From an uncultured Eubacteriales bacterium (lineage in GTDB: Bacteria; Bacillota; Clostridia; Oscillospirales; CAG-272): a DNA stretch of 64,000 bases. Position numbers and translations under genes: made by a program. Location: NCBI GenBank assembly GCA_958352145.1, contig CATWNM010000004.1, positions 1-64,000 of the forward strand, in the 5' to 3' direction. Below, one piece after another: positions 26,201-34,085 of the stretch (within the stretch, counting starts at the first letter, position 1; every line of letters begins with the position of its first letter). The notes under the pieces were generated by a model. It made no database searches, was not told where the DNA came from, and saw only the letters and a program-made list of their open reading frames with translations.

Positions 26201-26523
26201 AGGCGCGTATCGTATACACGGAGCCAGGGGGAAAGTTTTTTGACCGCCCGGTATAAAAACAGAATTTTTGCGCCTTCATCCGCGTAATCGCCGCACAGAC
26301 CGCCGTATTTCCTGCACACCAGATTAGAAAGCCGTGAGAATCCTACCGCGTCCACAAGCAGCGCGGCTGAAGGCGGCAGATTTTCCATCAGGGCGGACTC
26401 GGCTAAAAGCGCTTTTTGGTCCGGAACAATCAAAAATGCGCGCCGCGCGGCGTTCACATCGCCGCGGATCCGGCTGTAAATCTCCCGGCGCGCGCTCTGC
26501 GTGCCATATAGTATCGTCAGCAT
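23272..26523 (-). CDS. addB: ATP-dependent nuclease subunit B
   Basis: AddB pairs with AddA, contributing the second nuclease and, in studied species, Chi recognition. The 1083-residue protein has a C-terminal RecB-type nuclease (RVADYKTG) and the 4Fe-4S staple: CRYCPYTALC near the C-terminus plus an upstream Cys (SDCRLRWFLEY). The N-terminus starts MLTILYGTQSARREI, where AddB usually has a GxxGxGKT loop, so the nucleotide site appears lost. It lies 2 bp after a small membrane-protein gene and overlaps addA, so all three are likely co-transcribed. Confidence 0.95.
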   Translation of the reverse strand: MLTILYGTQSARREIYSRIRGDVNAARRAFLIVPDQKALLAESALMENLPPSAALLVDAVGFSRLSNLVCRKYGGLCGDYADEGAKILFLYRAVKKLSPWLRVYDTRLGCGALTALVSLFTEFRAYAVTPEAMDEAAKRLPPSPLSDKLSDLALLFAEYEDLLHKRYAEQADDLDKLCSLLAEHDFFADARVYIDSFISFTGQEMKIIDRMLAKNTAITVTLPLSRTRPAHAAEAADTRRRLLRLAEKHSIPIDEVYTQDTDCPAALEFAKQNLWNFSCTARFETNTRGTLELVRCADKNEEAELCLSEIFQIVSNGGAYAEIAIIARNTADYEGTLDAMLSRCGIPFFLSKKTDAALLPLTKLTLAALSLYVYDFRTADVISYIKTGLCGLDDEECDLFEEYISRWNISGRHRYLDGEDFTMSPEGYTASEMPSESLAGINAVKRKFAAPLSRLCDSLCAARTGREFAESVFLYLCDAGIRERAADPRFTRFFGVDKTAESIRLWNILLDALDTFVAAAGDEPLTAAEFCDLLRLLFSSLDVGHIPSSRDQVIVGNADTIRIDRRPYVLILGANEGVFPAPVPESPALGEEDRQALEKLGIRLSQNRALRSARELYHFVRALDCAQTRAVISYYAQTPDGAPTEKSFAVERLEKIFGGSLYTSVFSALPPLERMCYAAEARMCAGRFDQRTEAVLQQVLTPLGLYAPPLGDVHAIQNANASLSAPAARAALGETIRLSQSRIDRYSDCRLRWFLEYMLSLQDTAPFEFRPVDTGNFVHGVLERFLLETQKSGALLGALTQTDIRAAAARLCTAETEKIARACGGAGGRLLFFFDRLQKNLELILTSLNDEFANTAFQPVLFEYKIGFAGGHAPLSIPLPDGGVAEIRGVADRIDVYRAGTCVFIRVADYKTGDKTFREEDLSRGKNLQLPVYLLTLCSVCDESFLKKIGASRTDKLIPAGASYFVVKPPRLRLDAPPCRDMYGDAVRALRREGILSADEKIAGCADTSEDRRFSAKLIRKNEREMDALFNTVKAVVCRVACDMRAGRIDCADTQSGAKSPCRYCPYTALCRGEKSKGGEFND

Positions 26524-26525
26524 GT

Positions 26526-27212
26526 TTATTCCCCTATTATTGTTTCTTGAATCTGGAATTTCCCGCTTTTTTGCAATCTGCGCCGCAGGTAAAAAAAGAA
26601 ATATTTGCGCACGAGATATACGCCGTCCGCCTCTTTTCGGGCGCAGATATACATGTTCTGCCGTGCGCCGTGACCGTTTTTTCGCAGGAAAAATGGAGAA
26701 ACGACCAGGACAGTGACATTTTTGTCGCTTTGCGGGGCGAAGCGGTCGTCTTTTTCAAAAGTATCTTTGTCTTTTGGGATGCGTATGTCGATCTGCGGCG
26801 CGGCCGCCGAAAGAATCCGATCGGCGTTTTGTTTCCGCAGGATCAGCGCTATGGCCAGCGTGACCGCGGTTACGGCGAGAAAGATTGGGATAATCAGAAT
26901 AAAAAACGCCGTGTACAGGAGTACAAACGCGCCTGCTTGCAGATACTGGTAGATAATCGCGCCGTATTTCAAAATTCGGGTGACCCAGAGCGAATTGCGG
27001 AAATATTTAAAGGCGCGCTCCGCGGTTGCAAAAAAGCTTTTTTCGCGCAGACAGCCGAGCAGATAGGAAAAATAGTTTTTCGCGCGGTATTGCCCCGTAG
27101 TTTCGGCAGGCTTTTCCGGGACAGCGCTTACCTGCTGTTCCAGCATGCGGATTTTCCGGCGGAGCGCGCGGTTTTCACGCTGCAGTTCTTCGATTTTTTT
27201 GTGGTCGTGCAC
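26526..27212 (-). CDS. Hypothetical protein with coiled coil and membrane segment
   Basis: I do not recognise this 228-residue protein. Residues 3-30 form a heptad-like coiled coil (IEELQRENRALRRKIRMLEQQ), and residues about 85-125 are strongly hydrophobic, probably two adjacent membrane helices. The rest is a basic soluble tail rich in aromatic residues. The start is GTG 27212 with AAGGGGGA upstream. Only 2 bp separate its stop from addB, so it leads the addBA operon; a link to recombination is untested. The 27213-27424 gap beyond it holds no evident gene. Confidence 0.6.
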   Translation of the reverse strand: MHDHKKIEELQRENRALRRKIRMLEQQVSAVPEKPAETTGQYRAKNYFSYLLGCLREKSFFATAERAFKYFRNSLWVTRILKYGAIIYQYLQAGAFVLLYTAFFILIIPIFLAVTAVTLAIALILRKQNADRILSAAAPQIDIRIPKDKDTFEKDDRFAPQSDKNVTVLVVSPFFLRKNGHGARQNMYICARKEADGVYLVRKYFFFYLRRRLQKSGKFQIQETIIGE

Positions 27213-27424
27213 ACGCAGTCCCCCTTTCCGGCTATGCCGGCTTGTTGATATTTCGGCGCTTTAAAATTATATCTATAATTTATCTCCAGTATAACAGAGT
27301 CGGGAGCGGTGTGCAACACCGCCTGAAAAATATTTTGTCGGAATCAATTGCATTTTCCTGAAAATAAACGGTTTTTCAGCGCCGGTTATAGGTTGTGTAT
27401 TTTAAAAATTTTTATGACTTTCTC

Positions 27425-27453
27425 TTGTACAGGTCTGACAAATATGCTATAAT
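27425..27453 (+). promoter_or_regulatory. Promoter of the heparinase-like gene
   Basis: TTGTAC (27425-27430), 17 bp, TATAAT (27448-27453), about 45 bp before the start codon. Confidence 0.75.
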
Positions 27454-27497
27454 CCAATTGCAATTTTTTGAAGTTTTATACATTTTGAGGAGGAAGT

Positions 27498-29159
27498 ATG
27501 GTTATCTCGAAAGCGAAAGATGCTGTGTTTTGGGAAAAGGTGCGCACCGAGGAAGCATACAGGCCGTTTCGCGAAGAATTGGCGGCGATGTGGGAGAAAG
27601 AATGCGGCCGTCCGGTTCCGGCCTGCAAATACTGCGAGTTCATCATCTATAATCAAACCGGCAGCCGCCGGGAATATGAAGCGTCTTATTTTCTGCGCCG
27701 CCGCCAAATGAATGTTTCCGCGCTCTTGTCTCTGATTTATCCGGAGGAACATACGTATTTGAGTTTTCTTTGCGATGTGATCTGGGCGATTCTTGACGAG
27801 TATGTATGGGTTTTGCCGGCGCATATGCCTTCTTTTTCGGAAAATATAGTCGAGCACATCGATCTGTTCGCCGCGGAGACCGGCTTTGCTTTGTCGGAGA
27901 TCGGCTATCTGCTGGAGGCGCGGCTGCCGGAGTTGATTCGCAGCCGCATTCAAACGGAGGTGAACCGGCGAATTCTTGAGGCTTATCAGAATCATACGTA
28001 TTGGTGGGAAGCCAGTTCCGCAAACTGGGCGGCTGTATGCCTGTGCGGCGTTGTCGGCGCATGTATGTATCAGCGGCCGGAGCGGCTGGAAGCGTGGATG
28101 CCGCGCATACGGGAAACCGTCCGGTGCTTTCTTTCCGGTTTTACGGAGGAGGGTGTATGTCTTGAGGGGCTTGAATACTGGCATTACGGTTTTGGCTTTT
28201 TTACCTGCATGGCGGATATGCTGTATGATTTTACGGACGGCGCCGTCGATTTTTTTGCAGATGCAAAAGTGGAGCGGATTGCCGGATTCGCGCAGAAAAT
28301 GTTTTTGAACCGCAATGTAGCTGTCAGTTTTTCGGACACAGGCATTTACGGGCGATACCATATCGGTCTTGTGCATTATTTGAAAGGGAAGTATCCCGGC
28401 ACAATATCGGTTTTGCCCCGCAGATATGCCTATACGAACGACAATTGCGGAAGGTGGTGCCTGCATCTGCGCGCGCTGCTCTGGTTTGACGCATCCCTTT
28501 CGGATACGCCGTGTGATCAAAATTACACGGAATATATGCAAGGCGCAGGGTGGCTGATCAAAATTACGCCGGAATACGGGTTTGCGGCGAAAGGCGGCGT
28601 CAACGCAGAGCCGCACAATCACAATGATCTCGGCTCGTTTATTGTGGCCAAAGACGGCCTGCAGATCCTCACTGATCCCGGCGCGGGCGTCTATACGCGC
28701 GAATATTTCAAAAAACAGCGATATGCGGATTTCTGCGCTTCTTCATGCGGACACAGCGTGCCGGTTATCAACGGATGCTGTCAAAGCAGCGGCCGTGAGC
28801 GGCGCGCGGAAACATCCTTTGAAAACGGTGTGTTCAGCATCGAATTTGCTAAAGGGTATGACATAAGCGCGCTGACCTCGCTCGTGCGAAGCTTTTCATT
28901 TTCAAAGGACGGCGTCGTTCTTCGGGACGCTTTTCGTGGCGGCGGGATCGAATCGTTTGTAGAGAGATTCGTCACGGGGATCGAGCCTGAAATGACCGGC
29001 GGCGAAATCAAAATTGCATCTTCGCTGCTGACGGCCGATATGGACAATGTTGACGCCTGTGAAATCAAGGCGGTAACTTATGCGGACAGGGTTTATTATT
29101 GCATCGACTATACGCTCAAAAAATGCGCGCGGGCGTTCGTTTTGAAAATTTGTATATAA
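27498..29159 (+). CDS. Heparinase II/III-like protein
   Basis: A 553-residue protein with an N-terminal alpha-helical toroid (NWAAVCLCGV, GLEYWHYGFGFF) and a C-terminal beta domain. It contains GGVNAEPHNHNDLGSF, the hallmark of heparinase II/III-like polysaccharide lyases, where His and Asn act in catalysis and metal or substrate binding. The DPGAGVYTREYF segment also fits. There is no signal peptide, so it should act in the cytosol on imported oligosaccharides, if it is an enzyme. The substrate (uronic-acid polymer or other) is unknown. GAGGAGG lies just before ATG 27498. The gene stands alone. Confidence 0.8.
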   Translation: MVISKAKDAVFWEKVRTEEAYRPFREELAAMWEKECGRPVPACKYCEFIIYNQTGSRREYEASYFLRRRQMNVSALLSLIYPEEHTYLSFLCDVIWAILDEYVWVLPAHMPSFSENIVEHIDLFAAETGFALSEIGYLLEARLPELIRSRIQTEVNRRILEAYQNHTYWWEASSANWAAVCLCGVVGACMYQRPERLEAWMPRIRETVRCFLSGFTEEGVCLEGLEYWHYGFGFFTCMADMLYDFTDGAVDFFADAKVERIAGFAQKMFLNRNVAVSFSDTGIYGRYHIGLVHYLKGKYPGTISVLPRRYAYTNDNCGRWCLHLRALLWFDASLSDTPCDQNYTEYMQGAGWLIKITPEYGFAAKGGVNAEPHNHNDLGSFIVAKDGLQILTDPGAGVYTREYFKKQRYADFCASSCGHSVPVINGCCQSSGRERRAETSFENGVFSIEFAKGYDISALTSLVRSFSFSKDGVVLRDAFRGGGIESFVERFVTGIEPEMTGGEIKIASSLLTADMDNVDACEIKAVTYADRVYYCIDYTLKKCARAFVLKICI

Positions 29160-29166
29160 GCCGGAT

Positions 29167-29195
29167 TTGACAGAAATTCATCGTTATGGTATACT
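29167..29195 (+). promoter_or_regulatory. Promoter of the GyrB/ParE paralogue
   Basis: TTGACA (29167-29172), 17 bp, TATACT (29190-29195). Confidence 0.85.
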
Positions 29196-29228
29196 ATTCA
29201 AATCAGAAAACGGATTTGAGGTTTGAAA

Positions 29229-31235
29229 ATGGCGCAGAGCAAAAAAAACAGTGCGGAATATAACAATCAAAGCATCTCTATGCTCAAGGGCGCGGACCGC
29301 GTGCGCAAGCGGCCGGCGGTTATCTTCGGATCGGATGGGCTGGAGGGCTGCGAGCATTCTTTTTTTGAGATTCTTTCCAACGCGGTGGACGAGGCGCGCG
29401 AGGGGTATGGCAGCGAGATCGTTGTCACCGTTTGGCGGGATCATACCCTGCAGGTGGAGGATTTTGGGCGGGGCGTTCCGCTTGGCTACAACGAAAAGGA
29501 GCAGCGGTACAACTGGGAGCTTGTGTACTGCGAACTGTATGCAGGCGGCAAATATAACAACAACGATGAAAATTCGGCGTACGGATACTCGCTAGGGCTG
29601 AACGGGCTTGGCGCGTGCGCGACGCAGTATTCCTCCGAATTTATGGAAGTAGATTCCTATGACGGCGCGGAGGTGCATTCCATCCGGTTTAAAAAAGGCG
29701 AGCCGGTGGGAACGCTTTCCTCGCGCCCGGTTGAAAAAAGAGAGAAAAAACAGGGGACAATCATCCGCTGGCGTCCGGATCTCGACGTGTTTACCGACAT
29801 TGCCATCCCGTATGAATATTTTGCCGGAACGCTGCAGCGGCAGTCAGTGGTCAATGCCGGCATAAAATTCATTCTCCGGCGCGAAAATGAAGACGGCAAG
29901 TTTGAAAGCGAAGAATTCTTCTACGCGCATGGCATTGAGGATTATATTCGTGAAATTGCCGGCGAGGCGGCGCTGACTGAGCCGGTGCTTTGGAAATTGG
30001 AATGCAGCGGACGCGACCGCGCGGATAAGGACGAATATAAGCTGAAAGCCGATATCACTTTTTGTGTTTCGTCTTCGGTAAACCGGATCGAATACTATCA
30101 CAATTCCAGCTTTCTTGAATACGGCGGCGCGCCGGACAAGGCGGTGCGCACCGCGTTTGTCTACGCACTGGATAAATATCTGAAATCCATTGGCGCTTAT
30201 AAAAAAAATGAGAGCCGGGTGGGTTTTTCGGACATTGAGGACTGTCTGGTCCTTATCATCAACAGCTTTTCGACGCAGACTTCCTATGAAAATCAGACAA
30301 AAAAGGCGATCACCAATGTCTTTATCAAGGATGCGCTGACCGATTTTCTAAAACACAATCTTGAGATTTATTTTGCCGAGCATCCTGCCGAGAGCGAATT
30401 GTTTGCCAAACAGGTTCTGACGAATAAGCGCGCGCGGGAAACGGCCGAACAGACGCGGAGCGACATCAAAAAGAAACTGCAGACGACGATGGATGTAGCC
30501 AACCGCGTGGAGAAGTTTGTAAACTGTCGTTCGAAGGATCCGGAGATCCGCGAACTGTATATCGTAGAGGGAGACTCGGCTATGACCTCCTGCAAACTCG
30601 GCCGCGATGCGGAGTTCCAGGCGATTATCCCTGTTCGCGGAAAAACTCTGAATTGCCTGAAAGCCTCTACCAAGAAAATTTTTGAGAGCGAGATCATTAC
30701 CGATCTTTTGCGCGTGATCGGCTGCGGCGTGGAATTTAAAGGCAAAGAGCGCGGGGAACTTGCCGCGTTCAACTATGAAGCACTTCGCTGGAGTAAGATC
30801 ATTATTTGTACGGATGCGGACGAGGACGGATTTCAGATCCGCACGTTGCTGTTGACCTTATTTTATGAACTGTTGCCCACCCTGCTGGAAAAGGGGAAGG
30901 TGTATATCGCGGAATCACCGTTGTTTGAGATCAGCACGAAAGAGGAGATTTATTTTGCCTATAATGAATTTGAAAAGGCGGATATCTTAAAAAAACTTGA
31001 GGATCAGAAGATCAAATACACGCTTCAGCGTTCCAAAGGACTTGGAGAAAACGAGCCGGATATGATGTGGCGCACCACGATGAATCCTGCCACGCGCCGT
31101 TTGATTGCGGTAACGCCGACGGACGAAGAGGCGACGCGAAACATGTTTGAACTGATGCTGGGGGACAATGTCGCTCGTCGCCGCGCGTTTATCGCGGAGA
31201 ACGGCGCGAAGTATGTCGCAATGGCCGATGTGTGA
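29229..31235 (+). CDS. Type IIA topoisomerase B-subunit paralogue (GyrB/ParE-like)
   Basis: The 668-residue protein has the GHKL ATPase motif EILSNAVDEA, a GLNGLGA ATP lid, a transducer region, and a TOPRIM domain with EGDSA and DADEDG (usually DADVDG). It matches a B subunit of an ATP-driven type IIA topoisomerase, but of the divergent second set found in Clostridia rather than the main GyrB. The A-subunit partner is usually adjacent; here a terminator follows at 31322-31358 and no A subunit is present. ATG 29229 is chosen because GAGG is 7 bp upstream; the TTG at 29223 is too close to it. Confidence 0.88.
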   Translation: MAQSKKNSAEYNNQSISMLKGADRVRKRPAVIFGSDGLEGCEHSFFEILSNAVDEAREGYGSEIVVTVWRDHTLQVEDFGRGVPLGYNEKEQRYNWELVYCELYAGGKYNNNDENSAYGYSLGLNGLGACATQYSSEFMEVDSYDGAEVHSIRFKKGEPVGTLSSRPVEKREKKQGTIIRWRPDLDVFTDIAIPYEYFAGTLQRQSVVNAGIKFILRRENEDGKFESEEFFYAHGIEDYIREIAGEAALTEPVLWKLECSGRDRADKDEYKLKADITFCVSSSVNRIEYYHNSSFLEYGGAPDKAVRTAFVYALDKYLKSIGAYKKNESRVGFSDIEDCLVLIINSFSTQTSYENQTKKAITNVFIKDALTDFLKHNLEIYFAEHPAESELFAKQVLTNKRARETAEQTRSDIKKKLQTTMDVANRVEKFVNCRSKDPEIRELYIVEGDSAMTSCKLGRDAEFQAIIPVRGKTLNCLKASTKKIFESEIITDLLRVIGCGVEFKGKERGELAAFNYEALRWSKIIICTDADEDGFQIRTLLLTLFYELLPTLLEKGKVYIAESPLFEISTKEEIYFAYNEFEKADILKKLEDQKIKYTLQRSKGLGENEPDMMWRTTMNPATRRLIAVTPTDEEATRNMFELMLGDNVARRRAFIAENGAKYVAMADV

Positions 31236-31321
31236 GCGCGCTTTAAATATAGGCAGGCAAAACAAAGTAAAGACAGCTTAAAGGACGGGTGTAGAGCGGC
31301 GCTCATAAAATCAAAACTGAA

Positions 31322-31358
31322 ACGGGCGGGAAAGCCATTCTGGGGCTTTCCTGCCCGT
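31322..31358 (+). terminator. Terminator of the GyrB/ParE paralogue
   Basis: Fifteen-base arms (31322-31336, 31344-31358) with one mismatch, followed by CTTTGTT. Confidence 0.75.
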
Positions 31359-31397
31359 CTTTGTTACGTTGTACGGATGCTTTTCTTTGTCAGCTTA

Positions 31398-31426
31398 TTG
31401 ACTTTTTGTGCTCCATCGAGTATAAT
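31398..31426 (+). promoter_or_regulatory. Promoter of the AbrB-like gene
   Basis: TTGACT (31398-31403), 17 bp, TATAAT (31421-31426). Confidence 0.8.
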
Positions 31427-31468
31427 TAGTTATACAAATCATACTTAACGAACAAGGGGATTTACAAA

Positions 31469-31693
31469 ATGAAAAAGCCAAAAGGGAAATATGCATGGAC
31501 TGTTACAGTTGGAGAAAAGGGACAGATCGTAATACCCAAGCAGGCGCGGGCTGTATTTGAAATCAATCCGGGCGATACCTTGGTCATCTTGGGTGATGAA
31601 AAAAGAGGATTAGCGATTCCACCAAAAAGCGCGTTTGCTCAATTTGCGTTCGCTGTCTTTGAAACCAATTTAGATAACGAAGGGGATGAGTAG
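31469..31693 (+). CDS. AbrB/SpoVT-type DNA-binding protein
   Basis: A 74-residue protein whose residues 8-50 are a swapped-hairpin AbrB domain (VTVGEKGQIVIPKQAR, then LVILGDEKRGLAI). Such proteins are dimeric transition-state-type regulators or antitoxins. Its stop overlaps the next gene's start by 8 bp, and this AbrB-acyltransferase coupling suggests it regulates its own two-gene operon. AT content is higher than in the flanks. Confidence 0.88.
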   Translation: MKKPKGKYAWTVTVGEKGQIVIPKQARAVFEINPGDTLVILGDEKRGLAIPPKSAFAQFAFAVFETNLDNEGDE

Positions 31694-32783
31694 CTTGAGG
31701 AAATTTTATCTCGACAATATACGATGGGCTACCGTCATGCTGGTTTTGATTTATCATGTTTTTTATGTGTTCAATGGCGTGGGGATTCCGGGCGGTATTC
31801 CGGGAGCAAAAAATATTCCCGCATTTGATAAGATCGCTTGTATTTTATATCCATGGTTTATGGTGCTTTTATTCGTTATTGCGGGTATCAGCGCAAGGTA
31901 TGCTTTGCAAAAACGGACAGAGAAACAATTTATAAAGGAAAGGGCTGTCAAATTGCTGATCCCCTCTACGCTCGGCTTGTTTGTTATTCATTGGATTACA
32001 GGCTATTTGAATATAAAAATGGGCGGCGGGCTTGCCTACATACCGGCCGCTTTGGTTTATCCAATCTCGGTGATAAGCGGCGTCGGGCCGCTTTGGTTTA
32101 TTCAGATATTATTTCTATTTTCCTGCATGCTGATTCTGTTCAGAAAAATAGATAAAGCGGACAAAATATGGACGCGATGCAAAAACGTAAATCTGCCGGT
32201 TATACTGCTGCTTTTTCTGTTGATTTTCGGAGCGGCTCAAATCCTGAATATGCCTGTTTTAACTATGTATCGTTTTGGGATTTATTTTGCCTCGTTTCTT
32301 ATCGGCTATATTATTTTTTCGCATGAAAAAGCACAGGAACTCATAGAAAAAATCTGCATTCCCATGTTGTGCTTTGCCGTAATCGGCGCAGTTCTTTACG
32401 TGCTGCGTTATGGCGGCAGTGATTATACGTCTCCCGCTTGTTTGCAAAGCGTTATGACAAATCTGTATTTGTGGGTTGTCGTACTTGCGGTTATTGGGTG
32501 CGGCAGAAAATATTTTAATCGAGAGACGGCCTTCACTCGATATATGACCCAATCCAGTTTTGGAATATACATTTTGCATTATCCTATTTTGATGGCCGTT
32601 TGTTATTTTCTGAATTTCTACTTTGATTTTTCGGCAATATGGAATTATATAATTGCGCTTGTTGCTGAAATTATCATAACATTTGCAGTATACGAGGTCA
32701 TAAAGAGAATCCCGTTTGTGCGATATATTGTACTTGGCGTGAAAAGAAAGACGATCCAACACAAAGAGTGTGCGGAAGATTAA
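31686..32783 (+). CDS. Membrane acyltransferase, family 3 (OafA-like)
   Basis: The 365-residue protein has about ten membrane helices. The N-terminal LDNIRWATVMLVLIYH provides the conserved Arg and the His at the end of helix 1 that characterise acyltransferase-3 proteins, which move acyl groups onto surface glycans or other extracytoplasmic acceptors. The acceptor is unknown. It overlaps the AbrB-like gene (ATGAGTAG), suggesting coupled translation. The AT-rich codon use differs from neighbours and hints at transfer. Confidence 0.9.
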   Translation: MSSLRKFYLDNIRWATVMLVLIYHVFYVFNGVGIPGGIPGAKNIPAFDKIACILYPWFMVLLFVIAGISARYALQKRTEKQFIKERAVKLLIPSTLGLFVIHWITGYLNIKMGGGLAYIPAALVYPISVISGVGPLWFIQILFLFSCMLILFRKIDKADKIWTRCKNVNLPVILLLFLLIFGAAQILNMPVLTMYRFGIYFASFLIGYIIFSHEKAQELIEKICIPMLCFAVIGAVLYVLRYGGSDYTSPACLQSVMTNLYLWVVVLAVIGCGRKYFNRETAFTRYMTQSSFGIYILHYPILMAVCYFLNFYFDFSAIWNYIIALVAEIIITFAVYEVIKRIPFVRYIVLGVKRKTIQHKECAED

Positions 32784-32852
32784 AGGATTGGGAAAATGGT
32801 TTTGCTTGGGTCGAACTTTTTTGTCCCAAAACGGAGATTTTATAGCAAATTT

Positions 32853-32892
32853 AAACGCGCATCCGCGGTTTTTACGCCGCGGATGCGCGTTT
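32853..32892. terminator. Bidirectional terminator
   Basis: Sixteen-base perfect arms (32853-32868, 32877-32892) with AAA and TTT ends, between convergent acyltransferase genes; it reaches the stop codon of the minus-strand gene. Confidence 0.8.
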
Positions 32893-33873
32893 TCAGTTGC
32901 ATTCCCCGGTAAAGAGGCGGCTGAGCCAGACCGACCGGTGAATCAGATATTTTGACAGAAGATATGGTATGGCCAGACCCGAAACAAACGTCGCAAGGAC
33001 GATAACGGGCTCAGGCGTGCCTGGCATGGCGGAAAAAATTCTATCGGCGGCAATTTGTATGAAACAATTGAACAGATAGATATCATAGCTGTAATTTCCG
33101 AGTTCGCCGAAAAAACGGGAGAATTTTCTTTCCGGCGCTTTAGAAAGCAGGATGGCGGAACCGAGGACTGCCATGCTCCCGAGCAGTACGGTAATCGGAT
33201 AATTCAGCGGCGTTATGTTGCTGAACAGCGTCATAACAAGAAGCAAAAACAGGGAAATCAAGATCAGCTTTTTTGATTTGAGGCTGCGCTGCGCGCGCGC
33301 ATAATCTTCCCGCAGCCAGATGCCGACCGCGTAAAACAGACTGTACTGAAACACTTGACTTAGGATCAAATCCGGGAAAAATATGTAAAGCACATACAGC
33401 AGGCCGCCGCAGACCAAAAGAAAAGCAGGGTGCCTTGACCGCTTTGTAAGCAGTAAAAACGATACCGAAACAATAAAGAGCGTCAATGGAAACCAAAGTC
33501 CGCCGAATTCTTCGCCAAGGAGAATTTTCCGCAGCAAACCGGTATCTGTTTTTTGATCGGCCGAATCTGAAAAAGCAAAACTCAGTGCGGCGGTCAAAGC
33601 GGAATATACGGCGTATGGAATCAGCAGTCTGTGCGTATACTGAGTTAACTGTGTGCGTATCCTCGTCTTGGACAGCAGGCTGCTGTAAGCCGCAAAGCCT
33701 GCAAGAATGAAAAAGAGCGCCATTGGAAAGCTGCCGCAGAGGGTATGCAGAAAATATATACATTCCCCGTCGGATATGGAGGCTTGTTTAGGCAGAGCGC
33801 TTCCCAGCACAACCAGAAGTATCGCCATGCCGCGTGCCAGCTTAATTTCCGGAAAATTGCATTTTTCACTCAT
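32893..33873 (-). CDS. Acyltransferase-3-like membrane protein lacking the helix-1 His
   Basis: A 326-residue protein with about ten membrane helices and the acyltransferase-3 outline (LARGMAILLVVLGS, LWFPLTLFIVS, GELGNYSYDIYLFN). Helix 1 ends in LGSAL where the family normally has His (compare IYH in the neighbour at 31686), so it may be a variant subgroup or catalytically altered. ATG 33873 (MSEKCNFPEIK) has AAGGA 9 bp upstream; the longer frame to 33984 adds an unlikely tail. It converges on the other acyltransferase, and the two sequences are not close copies. Confidence 0.82.
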   Translation of the reverse strand: MSEKCNFPEIKLARGMAILLVVLGSALPKQASISDGECIYFLHTLCGSFPMALFFILAGFAAYSSLLSKTRIRTQLTQYTHRLLIPYAVYSALTAALSFAFSDSADQKTDTGLLRKILLGEEFGGLWFPLTLFIVSVSFLLLTKRSRHPAFLLVCGGLLYVLYIFFPDLILSQVFQYSLFYAVGIWLREDYARAQRSLKSKKLILISLFLLLVMTLFSNITPLNYPITVLLGSMAVLGSAILLSKAPERKFSRFFGELGNYSYDIYLFNCFIQIAADRIFSAMPGTPEPVIVLATFVSGLAIPYLLSKYLIHRSVWLSRLFTGECN

Positions 33874-34020
33874 ACCGGGTTTCGTCCTTCCCGAAGTTTT
33901 GATCCAAGTTTCCTGCCGGAAACAGGGCGGAATTCTATGCATAATTATAAAAATCATCATAGCATATCCAGGCGCTGTTGTCAACGCATATGGCTGTATT
34001 TTTCATTTGCGGATTTTTGG

Positions 34021-34049
34021 TTGACAAGTTTGGATTCCGGTATTATAAT
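34021..34049 (+). promoter_or_regulatory. Promoter of the AraC-type regulator
   Basis: TTGACA (34021-34026), 17 bp, TATAAT (34044-34049), 36 bp before the start codon. Confidence 0.88.
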
Positions 34050-34085
34050 GAAAACAATAATGTACAAAAAATGTAGGTGACGGAT

